NCBI GenBank assembly: GCA_046727855.1
Contig: JBKPDL010000179.1
Coordinates: forward strand, 1-43,522
Length of the DNA: 43,522 nucleotides
Direction: 5' to 3'
Source of the DNA: DASPWV01 sp046727855
Lineage (GTDB): Bacteria > Acidobacteriota > Vicinamibacteria > Vicinamibacterales > UBA2999
The position numbers and the translations under genes are program-made. The notes under the pieces are model-generated. The model was not told where the DNA came from and ran no database searches. It was given only the letters and a program-made list of their open reading frames with translations. Of this stretch, positions 16,875-25,340 are shown one piece after another; position 1 is the stretch's first letter; each line of letters starts with the position of its first letter.

Positions 16875-18233
16875 ATGCGCGGGCTCAAGTCCACGCTGTT
16901 CCTGATCGTCGTTCTCGCCGGGCTCGGCGCTTACATCTACTTTGTCGATTCGAAAACACCCGCGAGCACGGTAGGACCCGGCGGTATTGCCAGTGAGACA
17001 AAGGACAAGGCGTTCACGGTCGAAGCCGGCAAGATCGAGGAAGTTCGCGTCACCGCCGACAAGCAGACCAGCGTGCTGAAAAAGGTCAACGGGACCTGGC
17101 AGCTGGAGGAGCCGGTCAAGAGCGACGCGGACCAGACGGAAGCCTCCGCCCTTGCCAACACCCTCGCCGGTCTCGAGGTCAACCGCGTTGTCGAAGAAAA
17201 CGCGGCCGACTTGTCGGGTTACGGTCTTGCCGATCCGCGTTTCAAGGTTGCGTTCAAAGCCGCGGACGGCGCGGCCGGTGAGTTGTACATCGGCGAGAAA
17301 ACGGCGACGCAGAACGATTTGTATGCGGTCAAAGCCGGCGAGAAACGGGTGTTTCTCGTCCCGGCGTTCAACGAAACGTCGCTCAACAAGAAGCCGTTCG
17401 ACTTGCGCGACAAGCGGATTCTCACCGTCAAGCGTGACGACATCGATTCGGTGGACATTACAGGCGCGGCGGACGTGCAGCTCGCGCGCATGGGTAGCGA
17501 GTGGAACCTGAAGCGGCCAATGCAGGCGCGAGGCGATTACAGCGCCGTCGAAGGGCTCATCACGCGCATTACCACCGCCAACATGACGAAGATGGTGGAG
17601 CAGCCCGAAGGTGGCGGATCGGCCACGCCGGAGGTGCTCGCGAAGTATGGCCTCGACAAGCCGGCAATTACGGTCACTGTCGGCGCGGGCAGCGCGAAGG
17701 CGGCGGTTGCGTTCGGCAAAGAAGAAGAAGGCGCGGTCTACGCGCGCGACTTGTCGCGGCCGATGGTCTTCGCTGTCGATCCTTCGCTCGTATCAGATCT
17801 CAAGAAGGCGGCCGACGAGTATCGCAACAAGAATCTCTTCGAGTTCCGGCCGTTCAATCTTGCGCGCCTTCGCATCGTGCGCGGTTCCGATACCTACGAG
17901 TTCCAGAAGATCGGCGCTTCAGGCGCCAATCAGGCCGACAAGTGGCAGCGCACCATCAATGGAGGCGCTGCCGCCGATGTCGATACCGCGAAGATGGACG
18001 ATCTGCTGTCAAAGCTGTCGAATCTGCGCTTCGAGTCGTTTGGCGCCACCGCGCCGCCGCAGCCGGAGCTGGTCGTGTCCACCAGTCACGACGAGGGCAA
18101 GTTCGAACGCGTTCGCATCGGGAAAGCCGGGAGCGATGTCGTGGCGACGCGCGACGGCGAAGCGGGCGCGGGACGCGTAGACGCAACCAATCACGGAGAG
18201 ACAATCAAGGCGCTCGACGCGGTCGTTAAATGA
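16875..18233 (+). CDS. DUF4340 domain protein
   Basis: A 452-residue protein with one N-terminal membrane helix (LFLIVVLAGLGAYIYFV, about 7-23) and a long periplasmic region. The region holds repeated DUF4340 modules: the first has TSVLKKVNGTWQLEEPV then NRVVEENAADLSGYGL and KTATQNDLYAVK; the second repeats WNLKRPMQA, KYGLDKP and EEGAVYARDL. It follows the GldG-like gene by one base and precedes dacB with a four-base overlap. The family travels with Gld-like ABC operons and is presumed to work outside the membrane; no activity is known. Confidence 0.88.
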   Translation: MRGLKSTLFLIVVLAGLGAYIYFVDSKTPASTVGPGGIASETKDKAFTVEAGKIEEVRVTADKQTSVLKKVNGTWQLEEPVKSDADQTEASALANTLAGLEVNRVVEENAADLSGYGLADPRFKVAFKAADGAAGELYIGEKTATQNDLYAVKAGEKRVFLVPAFNETSLNKKPFDLRDKRILTVKRDDIDSVDITGAADVQLARMGSEWNLKRPMQARGDYSAVEGLITRITTANMTKMVEQPEGGGSATPEVLAKYGLDKPAITVTVGAGSAKAAVAFGKEEEGAVYARDLSRPMVFAVDPSLVSDLKKAADEYRNKNLFEFRPFNLARLRIVRGSDTYEFQKIGASGANQADKWQRTINGGAAADVDTAKMDDLLSKLSNLRFESFGATAPPQPELVVSTSHDEGKFERVRIGKAGSDVVATRDGEAGAGRVDATNHGETIKALDAVVK

Positions 18234-19759
18234 CGCGCGCGCTCACGGCGGCTGTTCTTGCCGCCTTGCTGGCGTCGGCGTGCGCGTCGCGTGCGCCTGC
18301 CGCACGTCCGGCCCCTCCAGCACCAACGCCGCCGCGCCCGATCGCGCGCGCACAGCCAGAGCCCAGGCAACAGCTCCGCCAGGATCTCGAGTCCCTCTTC
18401 ACGGCCTCGGCCGTGGATCACGCGTTATGGGGCGTAAACATCGCCTCGTTGAGCACAGGCGAAATCCTTTACAGCTACAACGCCACTAAGCTGCTCCTCC
18501 CCGCCTCCAACCAAAAGCTGCTGACGACGGCCGTTGCTGCCGAGCGACTGGGCTGGGACTATCGATTCACGACGAGGATTCTTGCGACCGGACCAATAGG
18601 CGAGGATGGCACACTCAAGGGCAATCTCGTTGTCGTGAGCAACGGCGATCCGTCAATCAACCCGCGGCACACCGACAGGTGGCATGTGTTCGACAGCTGG
18701 GCCGCGGCACTCCGCAACCTGGGCATCCGGGCGATCAGCGGTCAGTTGATCGGCGACGACAACGCGTTCGCGGAGCCGGGCTTCGGTCAGGGATGGTCTT
18801 GGGACAACCTGCCTTATGGCTACGGCACCGCTGTGGGCGCGCTGCAATACAACGAGAACCAGATTGAAATCGTTGTCAGTCCCGATGCGCAAGCGGGTGC
18901 TCCGGCCACTGTGTCGATTGCCTCTGTGGGGCACGGGCTGAGGCTCGCTAACGACGTCAAGACGGTTGCGCGGGAGGCGGAGACGAACGTCGATATCGTC
19001 CGGCTGCCCGGCTCTCCGTTGCTTCACCTGCGCGGCCAAGTCGCGTCGGCTGGAAAGCCGGTCACGATCACGGCGTCGCTGGAGAACCCGACGCGGCTGT
19101 ACGTGAACGCGCTGCAGGAAGCCCTCGCCCGGCATGGCATCAGCGTCGGCGATGGCGCGATTGACGTCGACGATCTTTCCGTTGCGCCCGACATCGCGCA
19201 CGCCACGGAGTTGCTGCTGGATCGCTCTCCGCCGCTCTCCGAGATCATCGACGTCTGTCTCAAGTGGAGCCGCAACGAATACGCGGAGACGCTGCTGCGC
19301 GCACTGGCGCCCATCGACAAGCCCGCAACTGCTGCGGCTGGACTCGAAGTGCTACGGGAGCAGTTGGCGGCGTGGAACGTCGGACCGGACCTCTATCTCG
19401 CGCGCGACGGTTCGGGGCTCTCGCGACAGGATTATCTGTCGCCTGAAGCGACGACACGCCTGCTCATTCACTTATCAAAGGACGCCAAGCACACAGCCGG
19501 TTTCCGTTCCGCACTGCCTGTTGCAGGCGTGAGCGGCACGCTCGCCGAGCGGATGAAAGGCACGCTCGCCGAAAATCGCGTATGGGCCAAGACCGGCACG
19601 CTCTCCAACGTGCGCGCGCTGTCGGGCTACGCGGTGACAATAGCCGGCGAACCGATGGTGTTTTCGATGATCGCCAACAACTTTCTCGTGCCGACCGAGG
19701 AGGTCGACGCGACGATGGAAAAGGCGCTCATCCGCGTGATTCAGTACGCACCGCGGTAG
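18230..19759 (+). CDS. dacB: D-alanyl-D-alanine carboxypeptidase/endopeptidase (PBP4, S13 family)
   Basis: Trims or cleaves peptidoglycan stem peptides in the periplasm. The 509-residue protein has a lipobox-like signal (LLASACAS) and a Pro/Ala linker, then the penicillin-binding motifs: SxxK as SNQK within LPASNQKLLT (about 88-97), SxN as SRNEYAETLL (about 345), and KTG as WAKTGTLSNVRALSGY. The large insertion between the first two motifs (domains II and III) is typical of S13 enzymes. Lipidation would tether it to a membrane. It is last in the Gld-like ABC operon with a four-base overlap, suggesting that the transporter works on the cell envelope. Confidence 0.94.
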   Translation: MTRALTAAVLAALLASACASRAPAARPAPPAPTPPRPIARAQPEPRQQLRQDLESLFTASAVDHALWGVNIASLSTGEILYSYNATKLLLPASNQKLLTTAVAAERLGWDYRFTTRILATGPIGEDGTLKGNLVVVSNGDPSINPRHTDRWHVFDSWAAALRNLGIRAISGQLIGDDNAFAEPGFGQGWSWDNLPYGYGTAVGALQYNENQIEIVVSPDAQAGAPATVSIASVGHGLRLANDVKTVAREAETNVDIVRLPGSPLLHLRGQVASAGKPVTITASLENPTRLYVNALQEALARHGISVGDGAIDVDDLSVAPDIAHATELLLDRSPPLSEIIDVCLKWSRNEYAETLLRALAPIDKPATAAAGLEVLREQLAAWNVGPDLYLARDGSGLSRQDYLSPEATTRLLIHLSKDAKHTAGFRSALPVAGVSGTLAERMKGTLAENRVWAKTGTLSNVRALSGYAVTIAGEPMVFSMIANNFLVPTEEVDATMEKALIRVIQYAPR

Positions 19760-19839
19760 TGCCCTTTCGCCGCGGAAGGCAGCTTCGGCAAAGCGCAGCG
19801 TAGCCGCGGACCTCGAGGTCGGCCGGGTTGCCGCGAGAG
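19760..19839. repeat. Repeat-rich intergenic spacer between convergent genes
   Basis: The spacer between dacB and the YeiH-type gene contains GCCCTTTCGCCGCGGAAGGC and CGGACCTCGAGGTC, short palindromic pieces related to the dispersed elements at 10740-10843. No T-tract follows either, so a classical terminator is not evident, though the hairpins may protect both transcripts. Confidence 0.45.
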
Positions 19840-21006
19840 CTACAGCGATACGAAGCGCCCGAGGAGAGTCGCCATCAGCAAGCCAACCGCGCCCACTGCA
19901 AGTGCGCCGGCGAACCCGACGGCAAACGGCTTCGCGCCCACACCTTTGAATACACCGAAGCTCGTATTCAATCCCACCGCAGCCATGGCCGTGCCCAGCA
20001 GGATCCGGCCAGCCCAGTAGTCGCCGATCTGCGTGGTCACGCGCGACCAGTCGCCGGCGTAAATCAAGCCATATGCCTGACCCGTGGCGCGCACGCCGGC
20101 ATCGCCAATCGTGCGGATGAGCGCCATGATGAGAAAGCCGATGACGAACCCCGGCACGTAGGACATCCACTTCGCTGTGGGACGTGTGCCGGCCGCTTTG
20201 TGCGTCGCATGCACGTGCATCCAGGTGAGCAGGGGAATCACGGCAGCGAGGAAAAGATTTCGCGTCAGCTTTGTCACCGTCGCGACACTCAGCACGACAT
20301 CATCGGCGTACATCTGCCGGTATGTGAGCGCCGCGCCCACGACTTGCGAGGTATCGTGCACGGCGGTGCCGAGAAAGAGTCCCACCGTTTCTGATCGCGC
20401 CAGAAACACATGCGCAAGGTACGGATACGTCAGCATGCCGAACAGGCCAAACGCGACGACGTTGGCCACCGCATACGCCACTTCGCGTTCGTCGGCTTCA
20501 ATGGCCGGCGCGGTCGACACGATCGCCGTGACGCCGCAAATGCTCGTCCCCGCGGCAATCAGCGTTCCGAGCCGTGGCGGCAGACCGAGCTTGCGATTGA
20601 ACCAGGTCACGAAAATCAAACCCGTTGCGATCGCGGCAAGCACAACTGGCACACCCGCTGCGCCGAGGCGCAGCACGTCAAATGCACTGAGGCGGATGCC
20701 AACCAGCACAATGCCAAGTCGAAGAACGGTTGTGACGCAGAATTTGAGGCCAGGGGTGAGAATCGTCGGAAGTGGCACGAGATTGCGCAGCAGCAGGCCG
20801 ATGACGATCGCTACCGGCACGCCCGAGATGGGCGTGCTCGTATTCAGGCCGCGCGCCAGCATCATCGCGCGGCCAAGGACGTCCGCGAGCCAGAAACCCG
20901 CGAACATCACCAGAACAGCCGCCGCGATTCCTGGCAGCAATTTCAGCCGCTTGGACACCGCAGCGAATCGTAGCAGTTCGTTATCCGACGAGCCAGAAGC
21001 TGCCAA
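19840..21006 (-). CDS. YeiH/UPF0324 family putative exporter
   Basis: A 388-residue inner-membrane protein with about ten helices. It shows the YeiH family core: a long helix with PGLKFCVTTVLRLGIVLVGIRLS, the signature GTSICGVTAIVSTAPAI, and GTAVHDTSQVVGAALTY. Some relatives are annotated as sulfate or sulfonate exporters; evidence for substrate is thin. Start is a TTG at 21006 inside the end of the upstream transporter gene (26-base overlap); a GTG at 20958 is possible. Cotranscription with the nickel/cobalt-type transporter is likely. Confidence 0.88.
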   Translation of the reverse strand: MAASGSSDNELLRFAAVSKRLKLLPGIAAAVLVMFAGFWLADVLGRAMMLARGLNTSTPISGVPVAIVIGLLLRNLVPLPTILTPGLKFCVTTVLRLGIVLVGIRLSAFDVLRLGAAGVPVVLAAIATGLIFVTWFNRKLGLPPRLGTLIAAGTSICGVTAIVSTAPAIEADEREVAYAVANVVAFGLFGMLTYPYLAHVFLARSETVGLFLGTAVHDTSQVVGAALTYRQMYADDVVLSVATVTKLTRNLFLAAVIPLLTWMHVHATHKAAGTRPTAKWMSYVPGFVIGFLIMALIRTIGDAGVRATGQAYGLIYAGDWSRVTTQIGDYWAGRILLGTAMAAVGLNTSFGVFKGVGAKPFAVGFAGALAVGAVGLLMATLLGRFVSL

Positions 21007-21670
21007 CGACCAAAGCCGAGAGCGAGCAGGCGTAGAGCATCGCGCGGTGTGCGACGGCGCCGCGGCGACCCGCGCGCGCGGCGAGAACGCCGACGATGGC
21101 CGCGAATGCCGTCATCGCGGCGATGGCACCAACCCCAAAACCGGCGAGGTAGGAAATCGCCGCCGACTGCGTCGGCAACGCAAGCGCGGGAAGCACGCCG
21201 AACAGATGCGAGCTGCCCGCGAGTCCATGCAGCGTGCCCATCGCGAACGACGCGCGGGTGCGTGCGTGACCGTGCAGGCGGGGGTGATGATGCTGATGTG
21301 CGTGTTCGCGCGCATCGAGGCGCTGATGCGGCGACGTCTTGACGTGCGCATGCACGTGGCCGGTTTCGTGCCGATGGATTTGCAGGCGACGTGCGTTACG
21401 CGCTCCCCACACGCCCACGGCGAGAAGCACCACGCCGACAACGCGCTCGCTATACGCGGAAATGATGTCGACGGGGACGAGGCCGCGGAATGCCAGCAGC
21501 AATAGCCCGATGAGGACCACGCCGGCGGTGTGGCCGATGCCCCAGTGAAATCCGGACCGCCACTGCGGCTGCGTGCGATCGGCGGCAAGGGGGGCCACCG
21601 CCGCGAGATGATCCGGTCCAGAGAGCACGTGGATGAGTCCGGCAAAGAGGCCGGCAAACGCAGCAAACAT
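20981..21670 (-). CDS. Nickel/cobalt-type membrane transporter with His-rich loop
   Basis: A 229-residue membrane protein with six hydrophobic segments. The first carries HVLSGPDHLAAVAPLA and the second GIGHTAGVVLIG, the H-x4-DH type signature of the NicO/UreH nickel-cobalt transporter superfamily. A cytoplasmic or periplasmic loop at about 98-140 holds some fifteen His (for example HAHQHHHPRLHGHAR), a probable metal buffer. Later MGTLHGLAGSSH repeats the motif. Direction of transport and metal are not determined by sequence. The window also holds larE, whose cofactor needs nickel, but the genes are 14 kb apart. It overlaps the YeiH-type gene. Confidence 0.85.
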   Translation of the reverse strand: MFAAFAGLFAGLIHVLSGPDHLAAVAPLAADRTQPQWRSGFHWGIGHTAGVVLIGLLLLAFRGLVPVDIISAYSERVVGVVLLAVGVWGARNARRLQIHRHETGHVHAHVKTSPHQRLDAREHAHQHHHPRLHGHARTRASFAMGTLHGLAGSSHLFGVLPALALPTQSAAISYLAGFGVGAIAAMTAFAAIVGVLAARAGRRGAVAHRAMLYACSLSALVVGSFWLVG

Positions 21671-21759
21671 CGTCTCAGTCGACAGCAGTAAGCATGCCCG
21701 GCCCAGCGGGCCGGAAAAACCGCGCGAAAACCCTCATTTCAACTGCGCGACGGCGAGAA

Positions 21760-21777
21760 CTGCCGGAACTCCGGCAG
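21760..21777 (-). terminator. Short perfect palindrome after the aldehyde dehydrogenase gene
   Basis: CTGCCGGAACTCCGGCAG is an 8-bp perfect stem with a two-base centre, 4 bases beyond the aldehyde dehydrogenase stop in its direction of transcription. No T-run follows. A second hairpin (CCGGCCCAGCGGGCCGG, around 21700-21716) lies closer to the transporter start. Termination is a guess from position. Confidence 0.3.
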
Positions 21778-21781
21778 ATTC

Positions 21782-23200
21782 TCATCGTTGAATTGACTTG
21801 AGCTGGAAGAACTCGTCGAGCGCCAGCGGACCAATCTCGCGACCGATCCCGGACTTCTTATAACCGCCAAACGGCGCAAGAACGTTGAAGCGCCCACCAT
21901 TAATGTCGATTTGTCCCGTCCGCATGCGCCGCGCGACGTCGAGCGCCTTTTCCGGCGTTGCCGCCCAAACACCGCCAGCCAGTCCGTAAATCGAATCGTT
22001 GGCGATGCGGATGGCCTCCTCTTCGCTGTCGTACGGTTCGACGGCCAGAACTGGCCCGAAGATCTCCTCCTGGGCGATCGTCATCCGGTTGTCGACGTTG
22101 GCGAAAATCGTGGGCTCGACGTAGAAGCCTTTTTTGAGATTGCCTGGTTGTCCACCCCCGGCGACCAGTTCCGCGCCTTCTTTCTTTCCTTTTTCGACGT
22201 ACTGCAGCACGGTGTCGCGCTGATTTGCCGACGAGAGAGGCCCCAGCTTCGTTTGCGGATCGAACGGATCACCAAGCGTTAATTTGGCGAGCTGCGCCCG
22301 GGCCAACTCGAGCGCCTCGGCCTGCCGTGCTCGCGGAACAATCATGCGCGTCCAGGCGGAGCAGGTCTGCCCCGAGTTCTGCATGCAGCTGTTCACGCCC
22401 GCGGGAATCGCCTTCTCAAACGGCGCGTCGTCCAGAACGATAAACGCCGATTTGCCGCCGAGCTCGAGACACACTTTCTTGATGCTCTCGCCCGCGAGCG
22501 ACGCGACGCGGCGACCCGCCTGCAGGGAACCGGTGAAACTCACCATGTCCACACCCGGATGCGACACGATAGCCTCGCCGACGACCCGGCCCGAGCCGCA
22601 GACCACGTTGAGCACACCCGCCGGAAGCCCGATCTCGTGAGCCGCGTCGGCGAGCATCAGCGCCGTGAGCGGAGCAAGCTCCGCCGGTTTCAAGACAATG
22701 GTGCAACCGGCGGCAATTGCTGGCGCAATCTTGCAGACCACCTGATGGAGTGGATAGTTCCACGGGGTGACACAGCCGACAACGCCGACTGGTTCCTTGA
22801 CCACGAGTGAATTGCCCAACTCCTCTTCGAACTTGAACTCGCGAATGAACTTGGCGTTCATTCCGATCATCGAGATCGGAAACTCCGCCTGCACGCGCGT
22901 GGCGTAGCCGATGGCGGTTCCCACTTCGTGAGCGATCGCTTCGGCAACCTGCGGCACGCGTGTCTTCATGGCAGCCGACAGTTTTTCGAGCCACGCTGCG
23001 CGCTCGTCGACCGTGGCCGTGCTCCAGCCGCCGTCAAACGCCTTTCGCGCGGCGGCGACTGCGCGGTCCACATCTTCAGCCGTCCCACGCGGCACTCGGC
23101 CGATGACCTCTTCGCTTGCCGACGAGATGACATCGATCGATTCCGAGCCAAGCGGTTTCTGCCACGCGCCGCCGTAGTAGTGATGTTCGTAACGAATCAT
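21782..23200 (-). CDS. NAD(P)-dependent aldehyde dehydrogenase
   Basis: A 472-residue enzyme of the classical aldehyde dehydrogenase family, oxidising an aldehyde to a carboxylic acid in the cytoplasm. Visible are the NPW-type segment VTPWNYPL, the cofactor Lys in LKPAELAPLTAL, the loop SFTGSLQAGRR, the general-base Glu in CLELGGKSAF, the catalytic Cys in NSGQTCSAW, and EEIFGPVLAV. The substrate is unknown. It is not of the CoA-acylating type found in microcompartments and has no terminal encapsulation-like helix. It is divergent from an SDR gene across 131 bases, a common pairing in small-molecule catabolism. Confidence 0.93.
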   Translation of the reverse strand: MIRYEHHYYGGAWQKPLGSESIDVISSASEEVIGRVPRGTAEDVDRAVAAARKAFDGGWSTATVDERAAWLEKLSAAMKTRVPQVAEAIAHEVGTAIGYATRVQAEFPISMIGMNAKFIREFKFEEELGNSLVVKEPVGVVGCVTPWNYPLHQVVCKIAPAIAAGCTIVLKPAELAPLTALMLADAAHEIGLPAGVLNVVCGSGRVVGEAIVSHPGVDMVSFTGSLQAGRRVASLAGESIKKVCLELGGKSAFIVLDDAPFEKAIPAGVNSCMQNSGQTCSAWTRMIVPRARQAEALELARAQLAKLTLGDPFDPQTKLGPLSSANQRDTVLQYVEKGKKEGAELVAGGGQPGNLKKGFYVEPTIFANVDNRMTIAQEEIFGPVLAVEPYDSEEEAIRIANDSIYGLAGGVWAATPEKALDVARRMRTGQIDINGGRFNVLAPFGGYKKSGIGREIGPLALDEFFQLKSIQR

Positions 23201-23331
23201 GCAGCCTCAAATTGTAATACCTGTCTAGCCAAAGCCCGTCATCGGCCAGGGCGGGCGCAGGCGGAGCCTGCCGCGCCGAAGCTCGTGGTGCAACATGGCG
23301 AGCGAAGGCGGGTTATCCTTCGAGGTTGGCT

Positions 23332-24099
23332 ATGCACATCGCGAACAAATCATTCATCGTAACGGGCGGCGCGTCGGGACTTGGACGCGCCGCTGCTGAA
23401 GCACTCATCAAGGCGGGCGGACGGGCGATTCTGCTCGACGTCAACGCGGACACCGGACGAGCGGCGGAACAGGCGCTTGGCAGCAGCGCGAAGTTCGCGC
23501 AAGCCGACGTCGCAAGCGAAGAACAAGTCAAAGCGGCCATTGATCTTGCAGTATCTACGTTTGGCGCGCTGAACGGCGTCATTAACGCGGCCGGCATAGG
23601 CCCGGCAGCGAAAGTGCTGGGAAGAAACGGCCCGCACCCGCTCGACCTGTTCGAGAAAACGATCCGAGTGAATCTGGTCGGTACGTTCAACGTGATTCGC
23701 CTAGCGGCCGTCGTCTTGACGCAAAACACGCCTGAGGCGAGTGGTGAACGCGGCGTGATCGTGAACACCGCATCGATCGCTGCCTTCGACGGTCAGATCG
23801 GGCAGCCGGCGTATGCCGCATCAAAAGGCGGCATCGTCGGGATGACACTGCCGATCGCGCGGGAGTTTGCGGCCTCCGGCGTGCGCGTGGTGACGATTGC
23901 TCCCGGAATCTTCGACACGCCGTTGCTTGCGAGCCTCCCCGAAGCCGCACGCGTGTCGCTCGGACAGCAGGTCCCCTTCCCTTCGCGTCTCGGCCGACCA
24001 GAGGAGTACGGCGCGCTCGTGCGTCACATCGTGGACAACGAGATGCTGAATGGGGAAGTGATCAGATTGGATGGCGCGCTGCGGATGGCGCCGCGATAA
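23332..24099 (+). CDS. SDR dehydrogenase, 3-hydroxyacyl-CoA dehydrogenase type II-like
   Basis: NAD-dependent short-chain dehydrogenase, 255 residues. The Rossmann motif TGGASGLG (about 11-18) and D at the end of beta2 (LLDVNAD) indicate NAD. NAAGIG, the catalytic Ser (NTASIAAFDGQ) and YAASKGG follow. The overall pattern, including GPHPLDLFEKTIRVNLVGTFNVIRLAA and APGIFDTPLL, resembles HSD17B10-type 3-hydroxyacyl-CoA dehydrogenases. The ATG at 23332 has CGAGG before it; a TTG two codons upstream is the alternative. It is divergent from the aldehyde dehydrogenase. Physiological substrate is inferred only from the subfamily look. Confidence 0.9.
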   Translation: MHIANKSFIVTGGASGLGRAAAEALIKAGGRAILLDVNADTGRAAEQALGSSAKFAQADVASEEQVKAAIDLAVSTFGALNGVINAAGIGPAAKVLGRNGPHPLDLFEKTIRVNLVGTFNVIRLAAVVLTQNTPEASGERGVIVNTASIAAFDGQIGQPAYAASKGGIVGMTLPIAREFAASGVRVVTIAPGIFDTPLLASLPEAARVSLGQQVPFPSRLGRPEEYGALVRHIVDNEMLNGEVIRLDGALRMAPR

Positions 24100-24106
24100 T
24101 GACGGC

Positions 24107-24138
24107 GGATTGAAGGCATCGCGCGAATGCCTCAATCC
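24107..24138. terminator. Hairpin between convergent SDR and AlaX genes
   Basis: GGATTGAAGGCAT (24107-24119) pairs with ATGCCTCAATCC (24127-24138) with one bulged base across a 7-base loop. It lies in the 50-base gap between two convergent genes, so it may end both transcripts. The T-run is missing. Confidence 0.45.
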
Positions 24139-24149
24139 CCGTAACCGCT

Positions 24150-25340
24150 TCAATCCGCAAGCAGCTCGCGAGCGGCAGCCACGAGATCAGCGCCCGCACC
24201 AATCAATCCACCACCCTGCGCGAGGTCCGGTTTTCCGCCGCCTCTTCCCCCGAAGCGGCCGGTCAAAGCCTTGAGTACGACGGCTGCGTCGACGCGGCCT
24301 TCCTTTCCGCGCGCAATGACGACGAGCGCCGGAGACGTGGATGTGAACAACGCAATCGCACTTCGCGGCTCGGCAGCGGATGCTGCCGCGGCGAGCGATT
24401 TCAGTCCCGCCGCATCCCATCTCTCGAGTGCTTCGACGACGATGACGCGATCGCCTGCATGTTCTCCGCGCGCGACGAGAGCCGAGGCTTCATGCACGGC
24501 CAACTGCTCCTGCAGGCCGCGAATGGTGCGTTGCAGGGTTTTGGCGTCTGACTGCAGCCGCTCGACGCCGGCGGCAAGCTCCGACGGCGCCACCGAGAAG
24601 TATTTCTGCGTCGCGGCGAACGCATCGCGCCACGCTCGAAACCGCACTAGCGCGCGCCCGCCGCAAAGGAACTCCACGCGCGTGCCGCTCCGGAACTTCT
24701 CGGCGCCGGCGATCGCGATGAGGCCGATCGCGCCGGTCCGCGCCACGTGTGTGCCACCGCAGGCGGACAGATCGAAATCTTCGATGTCGATCAAGCGCAG
24801 TGGACCGCCGCGCGCGGGTTCTTTGCGAAGCGGCAGCGACGCGGCCTCTTCGGCAGTCGCGAATCGAATGGCGACTGGCCGGTCTTCCCACACAATGCGA
24901 TTGGCCTCCTCTTCCGCCGCCGCAATCTCGCTGCCCGACACGTCGCGGCCCAGGTCGATCGTGGAAGCGGTTGAGCCGAGATGGAAGCTCTCGGTGCGCG
25001 CGTTGAAGCGGCGGTCGAAGGCCGCCGACAGCACGTGCTGCCCCGTGTGCTGTTGCATGTGATCGAAGCGGCGCGGCCAGTCCACGATGCCGCTCACGCG
25101 TGCGCCGACCTCGAGCCTGCGATCCACGATATGCGCAATCTCGCCGTCTTCGCGCTCGATCACGTCGACGACCTGCGCGTCGCCGAGCGTGCCGATATCG
25201 AATGGCTGACCGCCCGACGTCGGGTAAAAGGCCGTCTGATCCAGCAGCACCTGCGGACGATCGCCGGCGGTTTCGCAGACGGTCACGACGGCTTCGAACG
25301 TCGTCTTGTATGGTTCCTGGTAATACAGGCGTGTGGTCAT
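24150..25340 (-). CDS. Trans-acting alanyl-tRNA editing protein (AlaX type, with DHHA1 domain)
   Basis: Hydrolyses tRNA-Ala mischarged with Ser or Gly. The 396-residue protein lacks the AlaRS catalytic core. The N-terminal barrel has TAFYPTSGGQPFD; the editing domain has HMQQHTGQH (HxxxH zinc site) and SACGGTHVARTG (C-x3-H). A coiled-coil (about 245-290) leads to a C-terminal DHHA1-like domain ending in RFGGRGGGKPDLAQGGG, as in AlaRS itself. This is the long AlaX architecture. It is last in the operon queE-queC-histidine kinase-alaX with a four-base overlap. The other tRNA-related genes in the operon make a tRNA-quality theme. Confidence 0.92.
   Translation of the reverse strand: MTTRLYYQEPYKTTFEAVVTVCETAGDRPQVLLDQTAFYPTSGGQPFDIGTLGDAQVVDVIEREDGEIAHIVDRRLEVGARVSGIVDWPRRFDHMQQHTGQHVLSAAFDRRFNARTESFHLGSTASTIDLGRDVSGSEIAAAEEEANRIVWEDRPVAIRFATAEEAASLPLRKEPARGGPLRLIDIEDFDLSACGGTHVARTGAIGLIAIAGAEKFRSGTRVEFLCGGRALVRFRAWRDAFAATQKYFSVAPSELAAGVERLQSDAKTLQRTIRGLQEQLAVHEASALVARGEHAGDRVIVVEALERWDAAGLKSLAAAASAAEPRSAIALFTSTSPALVVIARGKEGRVDAAVVLKALTGRFGGRGGGKPDLAQGGGLIGAGADLVAAARELLAD

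Noticed and set aside
21671..21781. Metal or cobalamin riboswitch upstream of the nickel-type transporter
   Set aside because: The spacer is only 111 bases and holds two simple palindromes but none of the conserved riboswitch core sequences I know.
21782..23200. Aldehyde dehydrogenase as the missing microcompartment enzyme
   Set aside because: It is of the classical hydrolytic type, lacks a terminal encapsulation-like helix and lies about 9 kb away in a different transcription unit.
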